DNA of 64,000 nucleotides from Mauremys mutica (lineage: Eukaryota; Chordata; Testudines; Geoemydidae), in NCBI RefSeq assembly GCF_020497125.1, contig NC_059072.1:305740781-305804780 (forward strand), in the 5' to 3' direction. This document shows positions 11,891-22,839 of this stretch, in pieces; position 1 is the first letter of the stretch, and each line of letters starts with the position of its first letter. Under the pieces are notes generated by a model. It ran no database searches. It saw only the letters and a program-made list of their open reading frames with translations, and was not told the origin of the DNA. Both the position numbers and the translations under genes were made by a program.

Positions 11891-12239
11891 GATGGCAAGT
11901 TATCTGAGTAAAATAAATTGCTGTTTGCGTGTTGTCCTGAGATGCACTTGCTGGAGGAGAAAAACATGCTCAGTAAGTCTTTGAAGAATTAATATTTTGT
12001 CTCTCTCTGAAGGAGGGACATTCTATCCTGGACCTTAATCTCAGGGGAGTTTTTATTCAACCTCTTTTGAATGTTGCTGCTGGCAATTTATTAATAACTA
12101 TTTATGAAGAAAAATGACCTACATGATTTTACTGTGTTCAGCTTAAGTAAAAGCTTGTGATGAGATAAACCCTTCAAATGAGTAATCCTGATTTTATTTA
12201 ATCCCCCTTATAAACCCTCACAAATCCTTGACATAAAAT

Positions 12240-12325
12240 TGAAGGTCCTAATCCTGTTTCCATTGAAGTCAATGTCAAAAACTTCCATTGACTTCCCCGG
12301 GAGTAGGATCAGGTTCTGAATTTGG
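12240..12325. repeat. Short palindromic dispersed repeat (GAAGTCAATG type)
   Basis: Contains CATTGAAGTCAATGTC followed by the inverted half TCCATTGACTTCC. Related palindromic halves occur near 14020-14085, 14896-14952, 20400-20475, 23470-23535 and 59938-60075. The family looks like an old amniote MITE-type repeat. Confidence 0.45.
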
Positions 12326-13579
12326 GCAAAAAGTATTGTTCATTCACCCATGCGAAAAGTTGCTCTTTTGTATAGCTCAAAAACCATCATCCAAAGCAGA
12401 TGTTTTGCCTTTTGTATATCAAATAGCAATGTAATTCAGACACAGTTGAACACTGCCAACTATGATCTAAATTATAGCTCCAATAAGGAACCTTTTAATA
12501 CACCCCATTGTACAATCAGTTCTACACTGGCAATGGTTTCAAAGTAATGAATGAATGTTGTTATGCAATTTATCCCCTTTCTGGATTTTTTAAAAATTAA
12601 AAGTATTTTTTAACAGGAGGAGGATTACAACTGAGTTTTGTAAGAGTGGCACAAAAAAGATTTCTCCTTGTAAAGACACACTGAAGCACTCCAAGGGGCA
12701 AGGCATCTATAATCTTGTCCTACTAATCAAATTCCTTGTCAGTCACTATAGTCACCTTTTCTCAAACACATACATATTGCATCAGAGCAACACAGAGGGA
12801 GTTGCTCCTGAATGCTTATTCAAATCTTTGGTGCTCTCCCTCCTGCCTCCTAGCCAACCAGATTCTATTTTCTTCCCCCTGCCCCTCTCTCTCTCTGCTT
12901 GGCCCTACAGAGACAATTTACCTTTGATGATATTGATTTGGAATGGTGGGTTCTCAGTTTGACACTGCTCAAGTGTCAAACAAACAGCAAGGTCTTCTGG
13001 AGTGCTCCTGATCCAGGGTGATTTGAGAACAGCAGCCAATGCAGCAAACACAGAGACCTTTCAAGATCCTGGGATGAATTAAAGCAACCATGAGAGGCCT
13101 GGTCAGGGCTGATATGAGAGGGATTCTCATCCACAATGCTGTATAACAGAAAAAAGTTATTAGGTTCTTCTTTAGTTCAAGATTAGGGTAGAGGTTTATG
13201 TCAATTCTTGTTTTTTCCAAACCAGTGAATCCATCCCTAATCAAAAGGTTCTCTCTGTAGTATTCCATCGAACACATTCAATGCTTCTAAATGCATCGCT
13301 GTCAGTGTCAAGGCAGAGATTTCTGGGCTTGCACTTTGATTTGTCTCTCATAAGACTCAGACATTCACCCTCAGAAGAATTGAAACTTTGTTACTTTCTC
13401 TGAAAATGTTAAAAGAGAAAAGGGGGAAGACGGAAGAGACAAGAATACACTTGGTCATTTTATGAATCCTTTAAGCTCTTCTAAAGCCAAGACGATATAA
13501 CTTATGATATCATATTCCTCAGTGATGGATACAATATGCAAAAACCACATTGTGAGTTATGCAACATATTAATACTAGT

Positions 13580-13750
13580 ATCAGAGGGGTAGCCGTGTTA
13601 GTCTGGATCTATAAAAAGCAACAAAGAGTCCTGTGACACCTTATAGACTAACAGATGTGGGCATGCGTCTGACGAAGTGGGTATTCGCCCACGAAAGCTC
13701 ATGCTCCAATACATCTGTCAGTCTATAAGGTGCCACAGGACTCTTTGTTG
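13580..13750. mobile_element. Penelope-type fold-back insertion, 14-bp TSD
   Basis: The insertion contains CAACAAAGAGTCCTGTG and its inverted copy near the right end. The arms are about 39 bp with two mismatches and surround GAAGTGGGTATTCGCCCACGA. The outer left segment is AGAGGGGTAGCCGTGTTAGT. A perfect 14-bp duplication ATATTAATACTAGT lies at 13566-13579 and 13751-13764. Structure and tail motifs match the copy at 52926-53090, in the opposite orientation. Confidence 0.75.
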
Positions 13751-13764
13751 ATATTAATACTAGT

Positions 13765-15243
13765 GATGCGAGAAGTGGTTTGGAACTGACCAAAAATCTC
13801 AGCTCAAACATTTCATCAACCAAATGTTTTTGAAGGTGTTTCTATTGATTTAGACAAATAACTTCCATACCTGATCTAAAGTCTGCTCCAACTAGACAAA
13901 CTAGTGCTGCCAATAGACCACCAGAGGGGATCGCAGTCTCAGTAAGTCTGATAATATCTGCACACTTCACGTTCTTGCCACATGTATGTGCTTAATTGAT
14001 GACCTGGGACAAAACCTCCCTGACCTCACTTGAAGTCAGAGAATTTTGTTATTGACTTCAGTGGGGCCAGTTTCATCCCAGGTGTCTCTCTGTATTTATG
14101 CATGCAGCCACAAGTCATTACAACCTGCCAACGTACAATAGATTCAGCCTTGGCAGCTCTTTATGCAGAGTGGGGCAGATAGAGGCCAGCACTGATAGAA
14201 GACTGGGTACTTACACATCATAAACTTTGAACAGTACTGCCAGCAGAAGACTCGATTGGCCTGACAGTGCTGACGCCAGGTCTAGGCACACTCGTGCAGT
14301 CCTCCAGCTTGCATACCCTATTCATGGGACTGAGTCAGTGCTTTTACTTGTTTCTCACATGAATTGGAAGAAAACTGTAAAACTTTTGTGCACAATTAGA
14401 TCAGCGAATGTGAGCTCTATTGTAAGAGGAGGACTCAGAGTTTGAAATTTCCAAAGAACGTGCTTCATAACTGCCATATGTTCTGATGAAGTTTACATTT
14501 CATTTTCAATTTGCATGGTACCAACTAAACTGAACATTCCCTGTTTTATAAAAGGGACCTCAAGATTCTGAGGTTTTTCCCCTTCAGGAACAGGAGAAAA
14601 CAAACGAAGCCAGCATGTTTATCTTTTTCAGCCCCAAACATATTGCTGAATAGATTTACAGGGTTTTTGCTTTTCGGCTCATTGATCTTATCCTTCAAAC
14701 AATGAATGTTCTCTCTGTAAAATGAATGGATAAAACTGAGGCACAGCTAAAAAAAAATTCTCCTCAGAGGTGTTTGCCAACCGACTCTCAGTTTCCCTTT
14801 CATATTTTAACTAATTGCCATCCATTAGGTTCTTTGTCCCTCTTTTCTGAACAGATGCATAATATGTTGCCCTAGAAATGTTTTTTACGGACGGCTTCTT
14901 CACTGATATCAATGGACCTATGCTGGTTTACACTGGCTGAAGATCTGGCCTGTAACTTTTATCTCCAGGATTTTACCCGACTAATTTGGTACCAAGCATT
15001 CTGAGGAGTAATAGGACAAAGGACACTTTACCTCCAGTGGGGAAAGAAAGAGTAATTATCCCAGTAGGTTCACATCTTCTATATGCCTCTTTGTACTCCC
15101 ACTTAATAGGCCTTGATGGGTTAGAAGCCAAAATGGTTCATTTTGTTATGCTGATGGATAAATAAAAGGATTTTGCTGATTCCATTAAAGTGTGTTTTAT
15201 TGCAAAGCTGGATATCTTTATTCTTCTTTTATAAGTCTATGTC
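13765..15243. other. No gene recognised
   Basis: Unique-looking sequence with only short chance frames. 11900-13565 is similar. Two short palindromic repeat halves (about 14020-14085 and 14896-14952) are the only structure I see. Confidence 0.4.
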
Positions 15244-15616
15244 CTAGGGTACGTCTACACTACAAGACTATTTCAATTCATCTTAATTCGAATTTCTGGA
15301 ATCGACCTAATGTAGTCGAAGTTGTGTATCCACAATAAATACAGTAATTCGACTGTGTGAGTCCACAGTAATGGGCAAAGCGTCGACTTTTGAAGCGGTG
15401 CACTGTGGGAAGCTATCCCACAGTTCCCGCACTACCCGCCGCCCATCGGAATGCTGGGATTTCCCACCAATGCATGCTGGGGGGGGGGAAACTGTGTCGA
15501 GGGTGGTTTTGGGTAACTGTCATCATTCAACCGTCACTCCCGCCGGCGGGAAATCAGTTCACGCACTTTTCCTGCTATAAGTGACAGCACGGACGCCACA
15601 GCACTCCACTGCGACC

Positions 15617-16900
15617 ATGGAGCCCGCTGCGATCATCACTGCACTTATGGCCGTTGTCAACTCCTTGCACCTTATCGAATACCTCTTCCACAGTGAGATG
15701 TTGAGAACTCGGTCGAGAAGGCAACGGCAGCGTGGTGAGGACATGAAGTCTCAGAGTGGCACAGACCTCTCAGAAAGCACGGTACGCCGCGCCGTGGAGA
15801 TCATGGTGGCAATGGGTCATGTTCATGCTATGGGACGTCGATTCTGGGCCCGGGAAACAAGCACGGAATGGTGGGACCGCATAGTGCTGCAGGTCTGGGA
15901 TGAATCACAGTGGCTGCGAAACTTCAGGATGCGTAAGGGCACTTTCCTTGAACTGTGTGACTTGCTGTCCCCTGCTCTGACGCTCAAGGACACCCGGATG
16001 CGAGCAGCCCTGACTGTGCAGAAGCGAGTGGCCATAGCCCTCTGGAAACTTGCAACGCCAGACAGCTACCGCTCAGTAGCGAACCACTTTGGTGTGGGCA
16101 AATCTACCGTGGGGCTTGCTGTGATGCAAGTAGCCAACGCAATCGTTGATCTCCTGCTCTCGAAGGTGGTGACCCTGGGAAACGTACAGGTTGTCATAGA
16201 TGGCTTCGCCGCAATGGGATTCCCAAACTGCAGTGGGGCTATAGATGGGACTCACATTCCTATCCTGGGACCGGCCCACCAGGCCAGCCAGTATATAAAC
16301 CGAAAGGGCTACTTTTCCATGGTGCTACAAGCACTCGTGGACCATAGGGGACGGTTTACCAACATCAATGTCGGGTGGCCGGGCAAGGTTCATGACGCGC
16401 GTGTGTTCAGGAACTCTGGTCTGTTTAGACGCCTGCAGGAAGGTAGTTTCTTCCCAGACTACAAAATAAATGTTGGGGATGTGCAGATGCCTACAGTGAT
16501 CCTCGGGGACCCAGCCTACCCACTAATGCCCTGGCTCATGAAGCCCTATACAGGCGCCTTGGACACTGACAAGGAACTCTTCAACTACCGGCTGAGCAAG
16601 TGCAGAATGGTGGTGGAGTGTGCTTTCGGACGTCTGAAGGGGAGATGGAGGAGCTTACTGACTCGCTCGGATCTCAGCGAAAACAATATCCCCATTGTCA
16701 TTGCAGCTTGCTGTGTGCTCCACAATCTGTGTGAGAGCAAGGGGGAGACGTTTATGGCAGGATGGGAGCTTGAGACACATCGTCTGGCTGCTGATTACGC
16801 TCAGCCAGACACCCGTGCGATTAGAAGAGCACAGCGGGAAGCTGTGTGCATCAGGGAGGCTTTGAAAGCCAGGTTCCTCAGCGAGCAGGGTAACCTGTGA
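15617..16900 (+). CDS. PIF/Harbinger DDE transposase (HARBI1-related nuclease)
   Basis: An uninterrupted frame of 427 residues encodes a Harbinger DDE endonuclease, which cuts and inserts the element with its ORF2 partner. A helix-turn-helix ('SYRSVANHFGVGKSTV') lies at about residues 150-165. Catalytic candidates are Asp210 in 'GAIDGTHIPI', Asp298 in 'VILGDPAYPL' and Glu334 in 'VVECAFGRLKGRW'; the 'WPGKVHDARVF' block is also intact. I chose the ATG at 15617 because its context ACCATGG is ideal; the frame is open 12 codons further upstream to an ATG at 15581. A poly(A) signal AATAAA follows at 17024-17029. Length matches the family (about 350-450). All catalytic residues are present, so the gene could be active or only recently immobile. 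Domesticated HARBI1 is an alternative, but the flanking transposon ends argue against it. Confidence 0.93.
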   Translation: MEPAAIITALMAVVNSLHLIEYLFHSEMLRTRSRRQRQRGEDMKSQSGTDLSESTVRRAVEIMVAMGHVHAMGRRFWARETSTEWWDRIVLQVWDESQWLRNFRMRKGTFLELCDLLSPALTLKDTRMRAALTVQKRVAIALWKLATPDSYRSVANHFGVGKSTVGLAVMQVANAIVDLLLSKVVTLGNVQVVIDGFAAMGFPNCSGAIDGTHIPILGPAHQASQYINRKGYFSMVLQALVDHRGRFTNINVGWPGKVHDARVFRNSGLFRRLQEGSFFPDYKINVGDVQMPTVILGDPAYPLMPWLMKPYTGALDTDKELFNYRLSKCRMVVECAFGRLKGRWRSLLTRSDLSENNIPIVIAACCVLHNLCESKGETFMAGWELETHRLAADYAQPDTRAIRRAQREAVCIREALKARFLSEQGNL

Positions 16901-17023
16901 CTATTAACTTTGTGTATAGAGAAGCAGAACCTGCCCCTGTTTCTTTACCCAGTTTCTGTTGACTCTCCTCTACAGTTTCATATCCCGTTCACCCCGTTTG
17001 CCCCCTTCCAACACACGTGTACA

Positions 17024-17029
17024 AATAAA
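17024..17029 (+). promoter_or_regulatory. Poly(A) signal of the transposase gene
   Basis: AATAAA lies about 125 bp after the transposase stop. The same signal follows the shortened copies (near 34411 and 40775). Confidence 0.55.
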
Positions 17030-17159
17030 GTTAATAGAGCATTGTTCAGCAACAACCTTCTCTGGACTACTGACTTCGCGTGAAAGGGTTGACACAGGGA
17101 CGGTGACTGTGGTGGGTTGGGTGTGCAGTGATGTAGAGACCGCTTCTAGACTATAGGAC

Positions 17160-18135
17160 TGATAGGCTCCTGCTCATACAGCGGTCTCTGTGGTGAGGAC
17201 TGGTACAGGTGCGTGTGCAGAAATGGGTGAGGGGTGCAGGCTTTGTGACGGAGTTTGGGTGCAGGCTCTGGGCTGGGGGTTGGGGGCGCAGGAAGGTGTG
17301 AGTGGTGTGTGATAATGGGGAGGAGGTGTAAGGGGTTGCGGGCTGGGGGCTGATGGTTTGATGCATTGTAGAGGCTCAGGGCTACGATAGAAGGGCAGGG
17401 TGAGGGCAACCTGCCTTGCCACTTGTGGATGGCATGCTCAATGACCCTGGGGCAGCAGACAGCATTTCTGCAGGTAGCCTCTCTACTGTGAGACAGGGAC
17501 GCGGCGCGGCGGGGGGGGAGTGAGACGACACGCCGGGGGAGGGGTGGCAGGTGGGGGCTGGTACCTGCTCCAGGCAGGGAATTGACGGGGCTGGGGGAGA
17601 CCCGCGTGGGACAGGGCACGATCCAGGCATGGCCGGTGGAGAGACCCACCTGCAAATATACCTGGTGCAGGGCACCTTCCGCCTATGAGCAGAACATGAA
17701 AATCACCCCACAGACTGACCAGGGTGACTAGAGGCTGCACTCTGTGAGTGACCAGCTGTTGATCTTGCCCCCATATCTGTACCACTATTAACGGTGAAAG
17801 TCCTATGCAATTCCCAAACCATTCTCCCCCCTTCACGGAAAGTATTCTGCAAAGAAACCTGACGGGAAAAGAAATTACCAAAAAATAAAAACTTTTTATA
17901 ATGAACAGCACATTAAGGGAAGGACTTCTCAAAAGTAAGGTACTGAAAGCGTTTTGTAAGTTTAGCACTCTGCTGTGGTGCATTAACATTTTTCACGGCC
18001 CCTGGTGCCCCTTCCTCTTGTCATTTTGGGTGATGGTGGGATTGGACTTTGCGGCGGGGGGCGGCGGTCGCAGATGCAGTGAAGGGGAGCTCCGTCCTCC
18101 TTCCTGCGGTGCTGCAGAACATCGACAAGGCGCCT
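17160..18135 (-). other. ORF2 3' region of copy 1 with deleted coiled-coil exon
   Basis: Compared with copies 2 and 3, the coding part of the second ORF2 exon (about 35264-35521 in copy 2) is missing here. The aligned sequence stops at about 18131 and resumes upstream near GGGAGTGAATTCC-like sequence at 18182. Only the distal tail of the exon remains at about 18000-18131. Low-complexity C/T-rich minus-strand sequence gives several chance frames that I do not consider genes. Confidence 0.5.
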
Positions 18136-18370
18136 GGATCAGGTAGGGATACAGTTGCACCTGTGTGACGGGAAAAAGTGAGTGAATTCCATAGAGAGAT
18201 ATTTTTGGTCAAAAAAGAAACAAAGTCTACTCAGTGTGTGTGAACAAGAGCAAGCACAGCAGCTCTCTCATGAGCACTCACTCGGGGAAAGTTCGATTTC
18301 TCTGGGTTCGCTTTCATTGCCTGTGGTATTGCACTGCAGACCAGAGAAGCGGGGCAGGAAAGAAGAATCC

Positions 18371-18932
18371 ATGGAGCGGCCAGGCATGGTAAGCCTAGTT
18401 TTTTTTGCAGCTTTAAGTTGCATCTACAGCACTGTCCTCCTGCTGCAGGCAAACATGAAAGCAGAATCGGTGCCCCTGTTGCAGCCCCTCGCGGCCGTTC
18501 CCTGTTAGAGATCCCTGTATTCTCCCACTCTGCAGCCTCCTACACGTGGCTGTACAGTGATGCTTCTTGTTATGCAAAGGAACAGTTAAGCACAACCATT
18601 ACTAATGGTACACAAATTACTCTAATTACATGCAGGAGTCTGCACGCGACATCACACTGAGGAGAGTGTCACGGAGAGAGAGAGCGCGCATGCTGGAGGA
18701 AAGCCAACACAACCCTGGGGCCTATGCTGCCATGCTCGTGAAGGCGCTGGTCCCCGAGTTCCAGCTGAGAGCGTTGCGTGGAAAAGTGTGCTTCCTCGGG
18801 GCACCCAATAAGCAAGCCCTGCCCAGGAACCTCATGCAGAGGCTTGGCGATTACCTCCTGGAGAGCTTCCTGGAGATGTCAGAGGAAGATGACAGTTCCA
18901 TCCACCTGTACATAGACCTTGTGTTCACCTAG
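18371..18932 (+). CDS. Harbinger ORF3: small two-exon protein, possibly BEN-like
   Basis: I infer two exons. Exon 1 (18371-18388) encodes 'MERPGM' and ends at the donor GTAAGC. Exon 2 (18636-18932) follows the acceptor ACATGCAG and continues in phase from 'ESARDITLRR'. The spliced protein would be about 104 residues. Its core ('MLVKALVPEFQLRAL', then 'GAPNKQALPRNLMQRLGDYL') is shared with the damaged copies at 37112-37324 and 43472-43690, so it is a conserved element gene. The pattern (hydrophobic helix, Gly-Lys turn, Asn-Lys, Leu-Pro, C-terminal amphipathic helix) resembles a BEN DNA-binding domain, but that is inference. A poly(A) signal AATAAA at 18956-18961 follows the stop by about 23 bp. 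The last exon lies antisense within the ORF2 intron. Confidence 0.5.
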
Positions 18933-18985
18933 TTGTTTTCCCAGTTTATTTAAAAAATAAATGTTAACATGTTTGAAGCAGTTAC

Positions 18986-19550
18986 CGATTGATCCTTCTC
19001 CTGAATCAGGGTCCGTGGTAATGGGTGGGGAGTGTTGGTAGGGGATCTCATTGACAGTGACGAAGAGATCCTGGGTGTCGGGGAAATCTATGTTGTAAGC
19101 GCTGTCGACTGCCTCGTCCTCTTCAACTTTCCCGTACGCGAACATCTCCGAGGAACAGTCCGTCGACAGTATCCCATCCTCTCAGTCCACGGTCACTGGT
19201 GGGGCAGTGGTGGCAGACCCACCGAGAATGGCATGCAGTGCCTCGTAGAAGCGGCATGTCTGGGGCTGGGCTCCGGAGCGTCCGTTTGCTGCTCTGAGTT
19301 TCTGGTAGCATTCTCTCAGCTCCTTGACTTTCACGCGGCACTGCGTTGTATCCCGGCTGTATCCTCTGTCTCTCATGGCTTTGGAGACCTTCTCGAAGGT
19401 CTTTGCATTCCGTTTGCTGGAGCGCAGCTCCGAAAGCACAGACTCATCGCCCCACACAGCAATCAGATCCGAGACTTCCCGGTCAGTCCATGCTGGGGAC
19501 CTCTTTGTAGTGTGAGATTGCCTGGACTCCTCTGGTGGAGAACTCTGCAT
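18986..19550 (-). pseudogene. Harbinger ORF2 exon 1, Myb/SANT-like DNA-binding protein, with premature stop
   Basis: ORF2 of Harbinger elements binds the transposon ends and assists nuclear entry and targeting. The likely start is the ATG at 19550 ('MQSSPPEESR'). The trihelix-type Myb/SANT domain follows with 'PAWTDREVSDLIAVWGDE', 'NAKTFEKVSKAMRDRGYS' and 'FYEALHAILG'. A TGA at 19182-19184 interrupts the frame where copies 2 and 3 have a serine codon; the same frame then continues as an acidic linker ('VEEDEAVDSAYNIDFPDTQD') up to the donor GTAACT after 18986. The downstream coiled-coil exon is largely deleted. The Myb domain alone could still be made (residues up to the stop), but the full protein cannot. 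Confidence 0.8.
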
Positions 19551-20034
19551 CGTTGCTGGTGCTCCTGAGCTCGCCCCGATGAGCAACCAGGACATGGGAT
19601 TCAAACTGTCCAGACAGGAAAAGGAATTCAAATTTTCCAGGGGCATTGACTGTGTGGCTGGTCAGAGCATCCAAGCTCGGACTGGCGTCCAGAGCGTCAG
19701 CAGAGTGTTGCACTCTGGGATAGCTCCCGGAGCTACTAAGATCGATTCGCATCCACACCTAGCCTAATTCGACATAGCCATTTCGAATTTAGCGCTACTC
19801 CCCTTGTCGAGGTGGAGTACCGAAGTCGAACTAAAGAGCCCTCTATGTCGAATTAAATGGCTTCCTGGTGTGGACGGGTGCACGCTTAATTCGATTTAAC
19901 GCTGCTAAATTCGATTTAAAGTGCTAGTGTGGACCAGCCCCTATTGTTTAGCTGTTATCACAATAGTGATGTAATTGTTTCATTTTCTGAACAATTAATA
20001 GTAAGGTTCTTATATAGTATTTTTCATCAGTAGA

Positions 20035-20215
20035 TCTCAAGCATTTTATAAATCAGGTTAGCATCATTATCCACATTTTACACATGGTGAAACTGAGGCA
20101 CAGAGAAATGACGCGACTTGCCTAAACTCACCCAGCAAACCAGTAGTAGTGTCAGGAATAAAACTCAGGTCTCCTGAGCTCCAGTCCACTACTGCACTAT
20201 CCACTAGGCAATACT
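20035..20215 (-). mobile_element. MIR (CORE-SINE) relic
   Basis: Read on the minus strand it contains the MIR core, including GTGCCTCAGTTTCACCATG and the preceding segment on accuracy of 'CTTGG/CTTAGGCAAG'. MIR is an ancient tRNA-derived SINE of amniotes. A plus-strand copy is at 32496-32690. Confidence 0.75.
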
Positions 20216-20689
20216 ATTTTGAAGAGAACCTGGAGTATACATATATTAATTGTACATTTAACTATGCATTTATTGCAGGAAGGAAAAGAGGGCGGTAATT
20301 CCAAAATTAGAGAAAAACTGCAGAGCGATACTTATGAAACTAATTAATAAAAACTGTGCAATATAGTCATTCTGAATGGTTGAACAACAGGACGATGTGG
20401 GGCAAATTCCATGCCCCACTGAAGCCAATGGAAGTTGTGCCATTGACTTCAGTCAGCCCAGGATTTCACCCTTGATTCATATTTCTCTAGAAAAATGGAG
20501 CTGAGATTTCAGTACAGAGTGCTTGTTCTGCATGAGGCTGTTGGGCAGAGCTAGCTTAAAAAAAGAAGTACTTTCTGTGAAATTTTTAAAAAGAAACCAA
20601 GAACATTATTTTTGGTGTGTTCGTGGGAGAGGTGGGGGTTCTTTTTTAAATGAAGTGAATTTGATTTAAAATGAAACATTTTGTTTCAA

Positions 20690-20890
20690 ATTTTTCAGTT
20701 TTCTTTGTTTTGTTTTTTATTTTGTTTCCCTTTCTTTCCTTTTTTTCTCTCAGGAAAAATCAGAGGGAGAGGGAGAGAAAAGGGAGAAAAAATAAAATTG
20801 AAACCCAGGAATGATTCATTTTGCTGGGTTTGGATTAAAAAAAAAAGTCAAGAAAAATTTGAACAACGTGAAAAATTTCCACAAAAAATA
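20690..20890. repeat. Polypyrimidine tract followed by polypurine tract
   Basis: About 60 bases dominated by T/C (to about 20752) are followed by about 55 bases dominated by A/G. Partial inverted symmetry could permit a hairpin or triplex. It otherwise looks like low-complexity sequence; 20220-21990 contains no gene that I can see. Confidence 0.4.
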
Positions 20891-21994
20891 TATGTATGAT
20901 TCAAAAAGCTATTTTGTCAAAAACTTTCCAATAAAAAGATTTTAACAGCTCTACCAAGATTGTGGGAAAATTAAATAAACATCACTAAGGTAAAACAAAA
21001 AGTTTGTCAACGTTCTTTTTAGTGGTCAGACAGCACAGAATATGGAAAGGTAAATTAGTGAAAATGAAACAAGTTGGGGCCACCAAAAACATCCCAGAAA
21101 CTGCTCTCTCTCATGTGTGGAATACTGAGTGTGTATTTGCAGCAGAAACTTGATTAGCTGGGCACACAAATCCCACCAAGGAAGAGAAACACATAATTTG
21201 CTCTGTATACCCGTCTGAATATCAAAATTATGAATTCTTGAATCAATACTCACAGTGATCAGTCCAGAAGCAGACTGCAGGATAAAATATATTTGCATAA
21301 ACATTCATTTGCTATGTTCAAAGAACAAATCCATGGAAATTATGATCTTGTCAAGGAAAATTCTTAAACAGAAAAAGGGGCTATAATTGACAAATGAATT
21401 GTTCTCTGCAAATTGATTGCCAGCCCTACTAATATAGTTTTAGAATAATGTATTTAACATAGCTTTCAAATGAATATATTCTAAATATGAAAAAAATGCA
21501 GCAATTCTGTCTTGGAGTTTTAATAATAAACCTCTCCAGTTCTACTCAAATTGGTGGGTTTTTTTGTTGTTTTTTTGTTTAAGAGATTTAGACCATATCA
21601 TTGAGGCACTGTTAATAAATGAAACACTGATGTCAGTGCAAAAAGTAGTTCAGTAAAGCCAATGTCCTCATTTATTCAGACCCTTACAAAGAAAAACAAA
21701 CTAAATTAATAAAAAGCCCTGATGAGAAAAAACAAAGAGTCTTGTTCTGTGGTCTAAAGAGAACCAGACTCTGATGTATAATGTAGTTGATATATAGACA
21801 ACCCCTTGACAGAATACTTTGTATTGCCTAGCTGAGTACTTGTTTTGCTCCAAACATTATAAAGTATTAAGAGTCAGATTGGCCCCTCCTTGGTAAAATC
21901 CATGGGAAGAAGTCTCTCCTTAGAAAGAAGCAGGTATCAGATTCCTATAATAATCTACAGGAAAATCTGCCTTGTGCTACAGAGAAGACTGAAG

Positions 21995-22223
21995 CAGTGG
22001 TTCTCAAACTTTTTTACTGGTGACCCCTTTCACCTAGCAAGCCTCTGAGTGCGATTGCAACCCCTCCCCCAGTAAATTAAAAACTTTTTTTTATATATTT
22101 AACACCATTATAAATCCTGGAGGCAAAGTAGGGTTGGGGCGGAGGTTGACAGCTCGCGACCTCCCCTTTGTAATAACCTCATGACCCCCTGAGGGGTCCT
22201 GACTCCCAGTTTGAGAACCCCTG
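21995..22223. mobile_element. Non-autonomous hAT (Charlie-like) element
   Basis: Ends are CAGTGGTTCTCAAACTT and the complement CAGGGGTTCTCAAACT. The 8-bp flanks GACTGAAG and GGCTAAAG match at 6 of 8 positions, consistent with an old hAT duplication. Confidence 0.8.
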
Positions 22224-22419
22224 GGCTAAAGTCACAGACTGTCAGGAATAAGATTTAAGGGCAGACCACTGATGTCTTGAGCTACCTGACAGTAAGTCAC
22301 CCTGTTAACATACAGAAGAACCAGTCAGGTCCTGCTTTACTGCTCACCAAGGGCATGTTTCTGCTTCCACTGAAATCAGTGCCAAAAATCCCACTTATTT
22401 GAGTGGGCAAAATGTTGCT

Positions 22420-22610
22420 TTCTAACATTAATGTAAATCCAGAGTAATCTACACTTCAGAGTTACCCCATATTTATCAGTACAGTGCCCCAGTCCAACAA
22501 AATTAAGCATGTGCTTAAGCACTTTAAGGTGCAGGTAGTCCCCTTGTCTTCAGAGGGGCTGTTCATGTGCTTAAGTGTTTCACTAGCTCAGGACCTAAAG
22601 GAGAACCAAA
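22420..22610. repeat. Palindromic amniote repeat (TGTGCTTAAG type)
   Basis: Contains AAGCATGTGCTTAAGCACTT and, about 65 bp later, an imperfect inverted half. The same motif recurs at 58810-58912. It looks like a short palindromic MITE-type repeat. Confidence 0.5.
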
Positions 22611-22839
22611 TTTGATGGCATGGGACAGATTTGGGCTCTAAGCTTTTTACCACAAAGAAAGGATCTTTTTACTTTCTGAAATCCCACATCAAATGAAGTT
22701 ATGTCACTGTAGTTGGTACTACTGTGAAAAGTCATCAATAATTAACTAGTCAGGAGATCTATGTGTATGTGTCGATATATAAGCCCTGACTAAATAAACA
22801 ATTGAGGGGCAAACAAAAAACCCAAGGGAGAGAACTATC

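Larger units (their letters stand above)
15247..19940 (+). mobile_element. Full-length PIF/Harbinger transposon (copy 1), TSD CTA
   Basis: The 4,694-bp element has ends GGGTACGTCTACACTA on the left and, complemented, GGGCTGGTCCACACTA on the right. It is flanked by CTA at 15244-15246 and 19941-19943, a typical Harbinger 3-bp duplication. It carries an intact transposase on the plus strand (15617-16900), a damaged spliced Myb/coiled-coil gene on the minus strand (19550 towards 18000), and a small plus-strand spliced gene (18371-18932). A second palindromic zone of subterminal TTCGAATT/TCGAATTA repeats lies inside each end. It is the most coding-competent element in the window. Confidence 0.9.

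Noticed and set aside
17146..17989. Several overlapping minus-strand open frames of 70-170 codons
   Set aside because: Low-complexity Pro/Ser/His-rich translations in several frames at once from C/T-rich Harbinger sequence; no domain, no conservation between copies.
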